From Zanthoxylum bungeanum (Eukaryota; Streptophyta; Magnoliopsida; Sapindales; Rutaceae), in assembly GCA_019454045.1 (NCBI GenBank), contig SKCR01032776.1, forward strand, positions 310,001 through 374,000: 64,000 nucleotides of DNA, in the 5' to 3' direction. Positions within the stretch are counted from its first letter, which is position 1. Each line of letters starts with the position of its first letter. Positions 8,555 to 20,627 of the stretch are shown one piece after another. The notes below the pieces were generated by a model. The model saw only the letters and a program-made list of their open reading frames with translations, had not been told where the DNA came from and searched no databases. A program made the translations under genes and the position numbers.

Positions 8555-10556
8555 TGTTGGGATTCTATGGTCCCAAGGATCGAATAAAGCAATGAAACAT
8601 ATGTGCGAATACATCAAAGAAGTTGTGGAATACTTACATCGATCGGTTGAGGTGATGCGTCGAAGAACTAAAATTATTTTCTCCCTCCAAGGTGGTCTCG
8701 GCAGTGAGCAGATTTTTTAGCTCCAAGTGTGCTCCAAGCTCCAAGCTTCTCAAATGGTGATCACAAGTGGGTTTCCCTATCACCTTTGTATGTTTCCATT
8801 GTGTGCTAGCACTCTTGATTTTGCAACAAAATCATCATCTTGCTTCTCCTTGGCTCACGGCAGTGGGCAAAACATAAGAAGAAAACTGGCTTTGAGGCCG
8901 TGAGAGAGAGGGTGAGGTTTTGGCTCCAAAAACGTGAACCATCAAAGAGAGAGAGAGGAAAATGTTAAGTGTATTTGGTTAATTTCATTTCTAAAACAAA
9001 TACCAAATTTTACTTTCCAAAAAGTCAAGGCATTAAAGCCTCAACCACCTCCATCAACTATTCACATCACAATGACAAGTTGTCATGTCACTCAAAGTGA
9101 CTAGACATCACATAATCGATTGACTAGTGATATGACGCTTGATGTGACTTGTGGGCCGCACTTGAATTCGAAATGCGAGTGCGCCCGCAAATACTCTCGG
9201 GCTCGGGTTCGCAAATTCCAAATTAACGAATTTTCCGTTGCGATGTAATTAAATAATTATGCCTAGCAAAATCACTATTCAAATCGCTAATGAATTAATT
9301 CTAAATTAACTCGTTCGCCCGAATTAAAATCTAATTTCAATTCCGCGTTGAGATCCAATTTCGTATAATATATCGAATATATTATTTTATCGATTAATTC
9401 CAAATTAATCATTTTTCTCTCTTTAATTGATATTTTATCCCAGATAAAATATATCTGTAATTAATCTTAGATTAATTTTCTCTCTCATCTTATTAATCCC
9501 AGATTAATAAAGTGCGAGTCATACGTCATCGGTGAATCTTCGGGAAGAGACCCATGAGATCCCCGGATATGTTGCCAGAAAATCCGGTCGTCAGACTATC
9601 CGAACACGTAAGTACATAGTACTACGTTTTTACCGATTTACAAGACAATGTTGGCTTCTAGCAAAGCGCCATGCCTACCCAATTCTCCAGAAATATTCTT
9701 ACTGGAATATGTGATCTATATCAGGCGTAGTATACGTAGTATTGCGTATCTCGATCCAGCATCTGATGTCACGTGCAAGGCCTGAGGCAGGAAATATGTC
9801 TGCCCCGTACGAAGCACATATCGGATCTCTGGTAACTAGTCTCTATAATCGGATAAACATGACCTAGTCATAATATCCCGATAGCTGCAGCATATAAGAG
9901 AACGAGTTGCGTATCCTACGTGATCATCATCTCCACTATTACTGGAGTGATACTTCCATCTCGACATCACACCCAATACACTACGATTCTCAATATACCC
10001 AGAAGAGGCGTACACAGAACCTGTTAAAGCCCTGGACGATAAAAACCAAAGTACATTGATTGTCGCAAGTATTAGCGGTGCAAGTCTCAGGTTAAGACCA
10101 AATACACCTACCCTGATTGAGACTTCCATAGACACATAGTAATACTACCAATGGAATTCCGAGGGGTCTATCCAGAGCGAAGCTGTTTTCCGTACCATCG
10201 GTAAAACACAACCTCCTACTACACTTGCATGAGTATCCTATACCCAAATATATGAGAACTATGTAGTTATGTCCTCATAATGCGAACAAGTGTAATTCTA
10301 GTCTTTTTTGCATTATCGATGTCTAATCTCGATAATACTCTGACTAGGGATATTTAATGATTAAACCTTCGTGGATTGATACTGTCTCATATCATCTCAA
10401 TCCAGGAACTAATCATATGGACCTTTCATCATTTATACATCTTGGTGATCTAATCACAAATGATAAAAGAGCAATTTCCTTTGTCACATAGTTAATTTGT
10501 ACAACAACACTATGATCTGTACAAATAGTGACGCTATGGGTCATAACTGTCCAACA
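8555..10556 (-). repeat. 3' LTR of element B
   Basis: On the plus strand it runs from TGTTGGGATTC to TGTCCAACA. It matches the right LTR (42651-44680) closely through most of its length. It includes the palindrome chain (about 9292-9510) and, in element sense, a 99-aa ORF (9836-10135) whose like occurs in other LTR copies. Confidence 0.92.
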
Positions 10557-10571
10557 ATCTCCCACTTGGCC
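10557..10571 (-). promoter_or_regulatory. Polypurine tract of element B
   Basis: Minus strand reads GGCCAAGTGGGAGAT next to the LTR terminus. Confidence 0.8.
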
Positions 10572-13500
10572 TATAGCCAGTCACTCGCGTGTCCTACACC
10601 CGAACTATGTACGGTTCGCTCAAACTTCTGCTGAGGAAAAGGCTTTCGTCAGCGGATTTGCTTGATTATCATCTGATACGATTTATTCGATCATCACATC
10701 ACCACGATGTATGATCCGAACGAATCAGATGAATATTCGAAGTATATATCTGGATCGTTGATGAGACCATTAATTCTTTATCCTGCGTTGTAGCTTAGCT
10801 CAGCTGCTAACAGAACTATATCTAATCTAATTAGATTATTATCGACCCAAAAGGCTTCTATTCCTGCCTTAGCTGCAGCAATAATCCACTTTTGTTGTTT
10901 ATTCGGTAACAGTTTCTTGCTTGGAAGATTTCCAGCTCACTGTTCCGTTATTCAAACTGTATAGTACCGTTGTTATGACTTATAGTCGTATTTATCGGTT
11001 TGGAAACTTGCAACAATGATCCCAGTCACTTCAAGTTCTCAATCTCCATAGTTTAAGACAGCATCCTTAGATCTCTAATATACTAAAGCATGTTCTTAAC
11101 ATCAATCCAGTGACCATCACTTGGATTGGCCTGATTGTGACTCCATATGCTCAAAGCGTATGAGACACCAGGTTGGGTACATTTTTCAATGTACGATTTC
11201 TCGGAGAGTATCAAAAACTTTTAGATCTATCCCAGTAGATCTTTATTCCTAGAATAAAGGTTGTTTCTCCCAATAATTCTACGGAGAATGTTCTCGAAAG
11301 CCAAGATTTTGCCGATAGTATTATGGGAATATCATTTCCAAGAATGATATGTTATCATTATTTAAGACATTCATTATCAGTGCGCTTCCACTAACCTCAT
11401 AATATTCACAAGAATCATTTACGTTTTAAATTAAATCATATACCATTATGATTACATCAAACGATAGTTCCAAGAACCCAATGCTTGCTTCAATCCATAC
11501 ATAGATCGAATAACCTGCAAACCTTGTTCGCTAGTTTTGGTACGACAAAACCGTTAGGATGTTATAAACATCCTCCAAAAGGTTTCGGTTTCCGAAAAGC
11601 GATTTTGACGTTCAGCTGTCATATTTCATGAATGAAACAAGCAGCAACAACAAGCATTATCCAAATGGATTTACCATGGCAACAGGTAAAAGGTTTCGTC
11701 GTAATCGACACAATGTTGATAACGATACCTTTTCGCTACAAGCCTAGCTTAGTACGTTGGTATGATGCCTGCCATGTATGTCTTCCTTGAAGACTTTTAT
11801 AGGGAGTCGATACCTTGTATCACTTCCTCATACGTAGTCAGTTCGTATTCCTCAATAAGATTGACATCTTTATGAGGTGAGATCAGAAACCCATACCCCA
11901 GGTTGTTTTCTGACTCTCTCCGACTTGCGTGGTTCTTGTGTATTCGAGGATTACTGGTATAGTTTCATCCCTGATGAACTATTTGTGTTCCAATAGGATT
12001 CGGTGCCTGGAATAGTATTACTCCGATTTTCATTGAGTTTTACTATCCTCCCACTTATCACTGCATATAGGTATTCCTCTTAGGAAAACTGCATGGTGAG
12101 AAACAATTACATTGTTCTCTTGTGAGTTGTATAAGTACTATACATTGGTTTCCCTAGGATAACCTACAACTTAGGCACTTATCTGATTTGGGTTTTAGTT
12201 TGGTATCATCCAAACATATGCCTAGCATTCCCAAATCATCAGGAATGAGAAAACCCAATTTCTTTCATGTTCATATCTAATATGAAATCTGTCTAACAAA
12301 TTTTTATGGAACCTTATTCAAAATAAGTTTTGCATTGTTTATGCGTATCCGTTGAAGGAAATGGTAGCTCAGAGTGACTTATGATTAACCTTATCATGTC
12401 TAACAAAATTCGATTTCTCTGTTCGGACACACTGTCAAACTGACGTGTTCCGGGAGGAGTCCTCATTGAAAGAATACTATAATCTTTCAAGTATTTAAGA
12501 AACTTATTACTTAAGTATTTTCATCATGGTCTAACCGTGATGGTTAAATACTTTAGCCGATTAGTTTGTCTATTTCGTGTCGAAACTCTAAAATTTTCCG
12601 ATTTGTGTTTAAAAAGAAACACATCACCATAACGCGATGACACATCCATAAAGGTCACGAAATATTCATATCCACCTCTAGCCTAGCTAGATATGGGCCC
12701 ACATACATCACTATGATCAAGGGCTAACAGATCGGTGGCACTAGCACTTTTACCATTAAATAGTGTTTCAGGCACTTTGCCTAATAAACTAGATTCGTAG
12801 ACATTATTTGATAGAATCAATCTGTCTTAGTACCCACTCTTCGAAAGTGTGGATATATGAGTCTTGTTAATAATTCCCCAGACAACAATGCCACAATTAA
12901 GTTTCAACTGATCAAATCAGTTTGAGCTATTTGTTTGTCATGTTATACGTTTGAGATTTATTTATATTCAAAATATAAATACTGTTATTCACATCTAATG
13001 TGTTTATCTCAATATCATTTTATAAAATAAAACACTTTAGTGTCCTAGAATATAAAGGTATATCCGCAACGGATTATACTCTGATATATAGATAATGTAT
13101 CTAGTCAAACTAGTTACATTTTAAAAGTGTCCTAATTTAAGTACACACCCTTAATGTAGTTCCTAAACTTAGGTATTTACGGTCAAAACAGCGACTTTCG
13201 TCCCGTTTTCAATTCGTAGATAAATCTCAACTGAAGTCAGTATCCTGCTAATAGCAGATTCTGCACACCAGTACATATTTATGTACCATACTCAGTATCT
13301 AAAATCCAATTTTAATACTAGTAGTGAACATGTTTATGACAAATATATTTGAAGTCAGAGCCTTGCCCGCCTTCATGTCTGCGTTGTCCACACGACAGTC
13401 ACGCTTCGGTGTCCCTGTTTGCCACAATTTAGGAAGACATATTGTGATATGTCATTTGTCTTCCCAGAAGATCATAATCATTTTGCCTTTGCCCTTTTTC

Positions 13501-13865
13501 ACATTCCAGAAGCCTTTGGCCAAGCCTTGGCCTTCTAGAATATCGATGTAAGGTGCGCCTTGCGCTTCTTGCCATATTGCAAACTTTGGCTTTGACTTCT
13601 TGAGTATAGCCATTAACTCTCCAAGAGTTTACTATTACAATTTTAGTACTTCTAAGATCTAAGGATAGATCTATGAAGATCCTTCAATTTCATTATCATA
13701 CTATAAGGATCTAATCCTTAGTTCTGACTGAGAAATTAAGGAGTCTATTTGGCAAGTTTAATGGATTAAGCACTAAAGTTATCATTACATGAGTATTCCA
13801 AATATCATGCTCAACTATTTGCTTAAGTCCGGGCTTAGGCTTAATATGTTATTTTATCAAATAAA
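10572..13865 (-). pseudogene. Eroded copia gag-pol of element B
   Basis: No ORF of useful length survives, but the minus strand can be matched piecewise to H. RNase H pieces lie near 10600-11000, RT near 11090-11900 (including a YGLKQA-region remnant near 11490), integrase near 12200-12760, and a gag knuckle remnant (CKQGH-like) near 13430 in a Lys/Gly-rich tract. Relative to H about 170 bp are missing at 11175-11195, where a GTACAT stretch is joined directly to CAATGTACG. The same junction occurs in F and G. Numerous indels and stops follow. Not functional. Confidence 0.75.
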
Positions 13866-14477
13866 TTAACTGTAGGCACTGCATTTTGCATAAGTCCCTA
13901 TGATGAGTCTCATTTGGAGACACTGCCTTTTAAGTCACGGAAGTCGCGGGAAACGGACGTCGGAAGGAGAAATTCAGAACGAGCATATCATCAGATTCAT
14001 TTCACAAGTTCACTGTTTTTCGTTCATGTTGCGTTCGTGACCACGTTCGAACGTCAAGCAGATTACAGGCCTTCGGATAGCATTCAAATCAGCGTTCGAA
14101 CGGCGTCGGTATTTCTGGTTTTGCTGCTAGCCTCACGCCCAAGCCCAATTAGCCCACCAAAGCCCATAAAACACATCCCAATTAATAAAACACATATTTA
14201 ACACATGGGAATTAAATAAAATATTAATTAAATCATATACCAAATTTAATAAAACATTCAAATCAATCAACCAATTATATTCCCAATCAAGAATATTGTA
14301 TTCCTAGCTTAACAAATATCATGCCTAATCAAAAGAAATTAAATATATTGGCTTCCTAATTTGAACTATTTTGTCCCCCCTCAATCTTTGGTTTTCCTTG
14401 TTTGACACCAAATCATATCCTCCATTAATGCCAAATCCCTTTCCTTGTCAAGCAAGATTTAACCATAGCCCTTTGCC

Positions 14478-14486
14478 TATAAAAGG
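14478..14486 (+). promoter_or_regulatory. TATA box in D 5' LTR
   Basis: TATAAAAGG about 610 nt into the LTR. C's LTRs have TATATAAA at the matching place (18167-18174 and 29327-29334). Confidence 0.6.
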
Positions 14487-15247
14487 AGCCCAATTCCAAC
14501 CCTTGAGACCCTATAGCTGATTCATAGAAGAAAAACATCTCTCCAACTCTCACATTCACGCATACCAAACAAAAAAAGAAAAGAATTTTCTCCCCTCCTC
14601 CACCATTGCCTTACCGAAAACCACACCCCCTAAACACCATACAACCACCGAAAAATCACAGCCCTAAACACTATCCACCCACGCCAACAAACCATCTACA
14701 ACAGCAACTAAAAAGCCACACTTTTAATCCCCAAAAAAGTTACTGAAAATCAGCATTTGAAACCTTTAGAAACACCCAAAAATAATAGCGAATCGGAGTC
14801 AAAACAGTAGCTTGAGCAGTGGAACATCGAGGAAAGGCGTGAACCTGTGAACCGGAGGAGTTGCAGAGCATTTCCCCCCTTTTTCGACGACCGTGCACCG
14901 TACTTCCGATAGTAGACATAAAAGGTTAGACCTGAGGGTACTTTTCCTATTATTTCCTTCTATCTTTTTAATTGTTTTATTCATCTTTGTCGCATGAGAG
15001 TCGTTTATTAGTGCATGATTGTGGCCCTTGATTGAATGAAAAATGTGTCGCCTCTCGTGGTATATAGGATGGAAACCCAAACATAAATTTCATAGCCGAT
15101 TCTGAATGGACGGTTGTATGATCTGTACTCGGGATACAACTCCACTTACCACTTGAGTACTCGGCACATACTTTATTTTATCTTGATTTGTTTATTGTGG
15201 TCATTTATTTTCTGCATCTTATTTGTTTGAGTAATGATAAAGTCAAA

Positions 15248-15780
15248 CGCATGGGCTTAATAAGTGCGATTAAAGGTCCTCTATTTCAAAGGGGTTAAAA
15301 TCATTTACCACGATTCTTCGCCGCGCCGGATGATGTATATTCGTTTGAATGTGAGATGTGTTTAATCGGGTATACGAAGTCCGATATCATTGTTTCTATT
15401 TTTATATGCATTATGATGAGATAAAGCGCATGGGCTTAGTAAGTGCAATTAAAGGTCCTCTATTTTGAGAGGTTAAAATCCTTTACCACGATGCTTTGCC
15501 GCGCCAGATAATGTATATTCGATTGGATGTGAGATATGTTCAATTGGATATATGAAGCCCGAAATCGTTGTCTTTACTTCTTTATATATGTATTGTGTTG
15601 TTTGCGCATGGGCTTAGTAAGTGCGATTAAAGGTCCTCTATTTTGAGAGGTTAAAATCCTTTACCACGATGCTTTGCCACGTCGGATAGTGTATATTCGA
15701 TTGGATGCGAGATGAGTTCAATTGGATACATGAGGTCCTACATTGTGGATTTGTTTATCTATGTATGTTTTGCATGCATC
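15248..15780 (+). repeat. Three 178-bp tandem units in D LTR
   Basis: Units start with GCATGGGCTTA near 15248, 15426 and 15604. Each continues with AAAGGTCCTCTAT, TTTACCACGAT and CCGCGCCGGAT-like blocks and ends in a GATGTGAGAT phrase. C's LTR has a matching set from 19122. Confidence 0.85.
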
Positions 15781-15791
15781 AGGTCTGGTTC

Positions 15792-16000
15792 CGTTCGAAC
15801 GCGTTCTCGAACGCCACACGAACGCGAACCTTCTGTTTACCGTTCGAACGCGTTCTCGAATGCTATGCGAACGCGCATGCATTTTCTTAGTTTCATCATG
15901 CATCAGGTCTGGTTCCATTCGAACGCGTTCTCGAACGCTATACGGACGCGAACCTTCTATTTACCGTTCGAACGCGTTTACGAATGCTACACGAACACGT
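15792..16000 (+). repeat. CpG-rich palindrome array in D LTR
   Basis: Four copies of CGTTCGAACGCGTT (15792, 15841, about 15915 in the variant CATTCGAACGCGTT, and 15965), each followed by CGAACGC and ACGCGAAC-type phrases. It is rich in CpG within an AT-rich LTR. Short ORFs here only translate the repeat. Confidence 0.85.
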
Positions 16001-16635
16001 ACCCACTGAACTGAGTCATTTTCATCATATTTCGTGCATAATTGTCCCTAGTAGTTATCCCTTCGTATGATGAACCTGATTGCTTCTCTTTATTACCCAA
16101 GATTGTGCAATTGTCGTTCATCTGTATTCCCCACATGTATTAGTACAATATGTTTATTAACTTGTATCCTTGCCGTATGTTAATTTATCTTCATGCATGT
16201 GAATTGAGACATAGATTATATGCAATTAGGCTGTATGCAAATTGAGACATGGATTATATGCAAATAGGCTGTATGCAAATTCAGATATAGTTTGTATGTA
16301 AATATGAAGATGTGTTACATGTAAATTTAGATGAACTTTTTGATGTATGCATGCAAACTTAGGAGTAAATCATCATTAGAAATATGTTGCTTAGGCTTGG
16401 TTAGATTATTGCACAAATCATTTTATTACAAGTGGCATAAGTGAGGGACCATTTCGAACCCAACGGTGTGAGGTCTTCCCTTGCGAGGGGTGAGTGCGGC
16501 CTTAAATCTCATTTTCCCGGTTCACACCGGGTGGCTACTCCATTATTCTCCGGTTTAGTCCCCCGCGGGCTACTCCGTACTCCCAACCGGGCCGCGAACC
16601 CGGAACAGCATGCGTCGCCCAGTTGCTTAGGCGTT

Positions 16636-17536
16636 TCTACAATGTTTGTTGGGTCAATGCAAAAGGAGGCTTTGCAGGCAATCACTTTTTCTGAGGAAGA
16701 ACTCCCAGCTGAGGGGAGAAATCATAATAGACCTTTGTCTATCAGAACTGAAGTAAGGGGTAAAAGGACCTCTTGTGTGTTGGTGGACGACGGCTCATCC
16801 ATTAATGTGTGCCCGTTGAAGATTTTGGCCAAGCTGGGTATGAGAACGACAGATCTGGATCCCTCTAGTATGACCATCAAGGCTTAAGATGACAGTAAGC
16901 GACGAGTTGAGGGCACATTTGTGGCGGCAGTCAAGGTTGGTCTTATTGAGGACAAAGTTGAGTTCACAGTGCTGGACATCCCAACCACTTTTGCATTGTT
17001 GTTGGGAAGGCCTTGGTTTCATAAGCTTGGGGGCGTACCCTCCACTCTGCATCAGATGATTAAGTTCCCATATGGATGAGAAATTGTCACCATCCGAGCT
17101 GAGGTAGACAATGATGTGGCTGCTTTGGAAATACAACCTTTCACGAGGTTCCAAGTGTCGGCAAATTTTGAGGAATGGGTGGATCCTAAGGTAGCTAGGA
17201 TCATGGGAAAAATGAAGTTCGAGCCGGGTGAGGGTTCAAAACTGCCATACTTCAGAGGAGAGACTACTCGAAGGGGTTTGGGGCACAAATCTGATGAAGA
17301 AAAGCCGAAGGTTAAAAAGAAAGGGTTAAAACTGGCAGATTGTTTTGTGAAGGCTTCATGGTATCAGGGTGAGCCCGAACCAATAGAAGTTAACGGGACT
17401 GTGGTGTCTGGTTTCGAGATCTTCCAAGAGATGCTGGGCAAGAAGCTGTTGACCGAAGAAGTTACAGAAGAAGCAGAGAATTGGGAAGAAGAATTGATGA
17501 AGATGGAGAGCCTGACTCTGGGAGAGGATAAAAAGC
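16636..17536 (+). pseudogene. Gypsy protease and pro-RT linker (element D), broken
   Basis: Codes for MFVGSMQKEALQ, then RGKRTSCVLVDDGSSINVCP, where DDGSS is the Tat-lineage form of the retropepsin D(S/T)G active site, then LLGRPWFH. There is a stop at 16885 (KA, TAA) and another after KFPYG near 17079. The frame after that gives VDPKVARIMGKMKFEPGEGSKLP and the acidic linker, up to the C insertion at 17537. It is reached directly from the LTR: gag and PBS are deleted. The protein continues at 31769 beyond C. Confidence 0.85.
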
Positions 17537-18166
17537 TGTAGGCATTGCTTTTTTGCATGTGAAACCCGATGATGAGTCTCATTTGGAGGCACTACCTTTT
17601 GAGTCACGAAAGCCGCGGGAAACGGATATCGGAAGGGGAAATTCATAATAAACAAGCTCACTGCCTTCGTTAGTGCTGCGTTCGTTACTTCGTTCGAATA
17701 GCAAACAGATTGCGGGCGTTCGTGTCGCGTTCGAGGAAGCATTCGAACGGTGTCGGTAATTCTGGTTTTGCTGCTAGCCTCACACCCCAGCCCATTTAGC
17801 TCCCCAAAGCCCATAAAACACATCCAAATTAAATAAATAAATATTAATTTAATCATTAAACATTAAATAAAATATTTAAAACATTTACCAAACTTAAACT
17901 AAAATCATGCCTAATTTAAATAATTTGAATATATTATATACTAAAACTAAAAAGAAGATATGCCTAATTAAAATCAATCCTAACCAATTAAAACCAATCA
18001 ATATTTGACTTCCTAATCTAATAAGACATCTACCAATTTAAAATAGTTGACTTCCTAATTTAAAATATTTTGTCCCCCCACAATCTTGTGTATACCATTC
18101 TTAGGACTCCTAATTTGGAAACTAGATCTCTTCCTTGTGAGACAAGGGCAAACCCTAGCTCTCTTC

Positions 18167-18174
18167 TATATAAA
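18167..18174 (+). promoter_or_regulatory. TATA box in C 5' LTR
   Basis: TATATAAA about 630 nt from the LTR start. The same motif at 29327-29334 in the 3' LTR supports it. Confidence 0.6.
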
Positions 18175-19121
18175 CAACCCCTAACCAAAGCCATCCTCTC
18201 CTTGACACATATAGAATTCACGCCCAACTCTCTCTAATACACGCCCAAGACACTTCATATATACACAAAAAAGATAACAAAGAGCCCTAACCCCCTCCTC
18301 CATAGCCGAGACAACAAGAACCTCAATCCTCCACCATAACCGAGACCACCACAAGCAATAACCCTCCTTAGCCAAATCAAAAACACTCCCCTCCTGCACC
18401 GAGAACACATCCCCCCATATAGCCCTTACAACCACTAAAACACCGCCTAACAAACACTCAAAAATAGCCCCTGAATTACCTTAAAACAGCAGCCCAAATC
18501 CTTGAAAACAGTAACATAAAAATTGCATAGATAATCTTAAAAATAATCACACACATCTGCACTAAGAACCCACACAAACTTGGAACAGTTCATTGAAAAC
18601 GTTAAAACAGGTGGCCCGAGCAGTGAGCAGCAAGACAGAGGCCGAACAGGAGCAGAATGGAGTTCGAACCACAAGCAAAATAGCAAAGCAGTGAGCTAGG
18701 ACGCTGAACCAGTGAACCAGAAAAGTTGCGGAGCTTTACCCCTTCCGATCTTCGTGAAACGCGAGTCCGAGAGACGGCTTAAAAGGTTAGACCTGAGGGT
18801 ACTTTTCACACCCATCTCTACGTGATTTTTGTTATTTATTTTGATTATATTTTACTTATTCGTTGAATCCTGTTTATGTATGATGTGTGTTGTGGGTATG
18901 GGATGAATGAGAAATGTGTTAACTCTCGCGGTATATCGGATAGAAACCCGGACATAAATTTCATAGCCGATTCCAATGGACGGTAATATGATCTGTACTC
19001 GGACACAACTCCACGTACCGCTTGAGTAAACGGCACTATCTTTTGCCTTGTGTTGCTTTGGTTTGTTTATTTTTCGTCACTTGAATTCTGTATGTTGTTT
19101 ATTTATGCATGATTCAATCAA

Positions 19122-19580
19122 GCGCATGGGATTAGTGAGTTAGTCCAAAGGTCCTCTATTTGAGAGACGAAGAGCCGAAAAGGCCACCTTTGTGACACTA
19201 CTTCACCGCGCCGGTTGATGTGTGTTCGGTTGGATGCAAGATACGTTCAATCGGGCATACTTAGTTTGATATTATTGACTTTATCTTTTTATGCATGGTT
19301 CAATCAAGCGCATGGGCTTAGTAAGTGGAATGAAAGATCCCTTATGGGGAGGGGTTAAAACCCTTTACCACGATGCTTTACCGCACCGGTTGATGTGTGT
19401 TCGGATTGGATGTAAGATGTGTTCAATCGGGCATACTTGGTTTTGATATGATTGGCTCTATTTTTGTATGTGTGATGTGACGCGCATGGGCTTAGTATGT
19501 TGGTCTAAAGGTCCTCTCTTTGAGAGACCAAGAGCCCCAAAAGGCCACCTTTACGGCAGTACTTCGCCGCGCTCCTTTAT
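19122..19580 (+). repeat. Tandem units (about 174-186 bp) in C 5' LTR
   Basis: GCGCATGGG-led units start near 19122, 19308 and 19482. The first and third share AAAGGTCCTCT..TGAGAGAC and AAGGCCACCTTT; the middle one resembles D's type. The 3' LTR has the same set from about 30281. Confidence 0.85.
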
Positions 19581-19627
19581 TTTGTTGTTTATGTATTGCG
19601 TCTCATTTCATGCATCAGGTCTGTTCC

Positions 19628-19850
19628 CGTTCGAACGCGTTTACGAACACAACTCGAACGCGAATACATTTTGCCTTATCATTCATCAGGTCTCATTTCC
19701 GTTCGAACGCGTTCACGAACGCCATACGAACGTGAGCATTCTGTTTCATTTCCGTTCGAACGCGTTAACAAATGCCATACGAACGTGAGCATTCTGTTTC
19801 ATTTCCGTTCGAACGCGTTTACGAATGCTACACGAACGCGAACACACTGA
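19628..19850 (+). repeat. CpG-rich palindrome array in C 5' LTR
   Basis: CGTTCGAACGCGTT occurs at 19628, 19700, 19753 and 19806 (spacing 72, 53 and 53 bp). Each is followed by ACGAACGC-like and CGAACGTGA-like phrases. The matching array in the 3' LTR lies at about 30786-31008. Confidence 0.88.
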
Positions 19851-20482
19851 ACTGAGACATATTCATCACATGCCACGTATAATTGTTTCTTAGGTTTTTT
19901 TTTATGGAACCACACATAGTCATTCTTATCTTTGTGCACATAATAATGAAAAGCATGTTTATTCCATTAGCTGCGTCATTTGCCTTAGTCTTGATTTAAC
20001 GCATTACGATTCATATGCCTATGCCATGATGACTTTGGAGTATTATTTCTTGTGATATATCGGATGGAAACCCAGACATAAATTCCATAGCCGATTCCGA
20101 ATGGACGGTAATGCGGTCTGTACTTGGGATACAATTCCACGTATCACTTGGAAAAGTGCTCACATGTATGCTTGTGCGGATATTATGTATGCTTGTGTTT
20201 TCATGAATATGATATGCTGAATGAAGTTGTATGTTCATTGTTACTTTGAGGTATTTTTAGGCATGTGTTATTAGATATGAGATATATGTGAAATGTATGT
20301 ATGAGTGTTATTTCGTACCCAATATAGAAGCATGATATTCCTTAGGAATAAGTGTTACTTAAGCCTGATTAAATTATTATGTAAATCCTTTCATTACAAT
20401 GACATAAGTAAGGGACCATTCTGAACCCAACGGTTTGAGGTCTTCCCTTGCGAGGGGTGAGTGCGGCCTTAAATCTCATTTT

Positions 20483-20570
20483 CCCGGTTCACACCGGGTG
20501 GCGACTCCATTATTCTCCGGTTTAGTCCCCCGTGGCTACTCCGTACTCCCGACCGGGCCGCGAGCCCGGG
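20483..20570 (+). promoter_or_regulatory. GC-rich hairpins near the 3' end of C LTR
   Basis: CCCGGTTCACACCGGG (20483-20498) is a clear stem-loop. A second inverted structure of CCCG and CGGG arms lies at 20548-20570. Between them, TGGCGACTCCA (20499-20509) repeats the first 11 nt of the real PBS. Possible roles in RNA folding or 3'-end formation are inference. Confidence 0.55.
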
Positions 20571-20609
20571 ACAGCATGCGTCGCCCCAGATTTCTGTGTT
20601 CCCACAGTC

Positions 20610-20627
20610 TGGCGACTCCACTGGGGA
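20610..20627 (+). promoter_or_regulatory. Primer-binding site of C
   Basis: TGGCGACTCCACTGGGGA, 3 nt after the LTR end. Its form is that of plant Tat/Ogre PBSs; I did not assign the tRNA with certainty. Confidence 0.75.

Larger units (their letters stand above)
13871..16622 (+). repeat. 5' LTR of element D (3' end rearranged)
   Basis: Matches C's LTR from TGTAGGCA through GCATGCGTCGCCC (about 16620), after which the final bases and PBS are missing. It is shorter than C's LTR (about 2.75 versus 3.07 kb). It contains a TATA box (14478-14486), three 178-bp tandem units (from 15248) and a CpG-rich palindrome array (15792-16000). Confidence 0.85.
17537..20606 (+). repeat. 5' LTR of element C
   Basis: Runs TGTAGGCATTGC to TTCCCACA, next to the PBS. 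It carries a TATA box at 18167-18174, tandem units from 19122, a palindrome array at 19628-19850, and GC-rich hairpins (20483-20498 and 20548-20570) near its end. A 100-bp segment around 18930-19030 recurs, diverged, at 20055-20155. The TATA position implies a short U3 and an R/U5 of about 2.4 kb. Confidence 0.94.

Noticed and set aside
13914..14201. 95-aa ORF in D LTR and the minus ORFs at 17356-17856 and 28680-28982
   Set aside because: LTR sequence before the TATA box or antisense; no family features.
15705..16014. ORFs with FERV/RTRSRT peptides in D LTR, and the like at 19468-19850 and 30626-31008
   Set aside because: Translations of the CpG-rich palindrome arrays in non-coding LTR.
20601..20627. 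tRNA gene overlapping the PBS
   Set aside because: Only an 18-nt tRNA-complementary site is present; no cloverleaf is seen around it.
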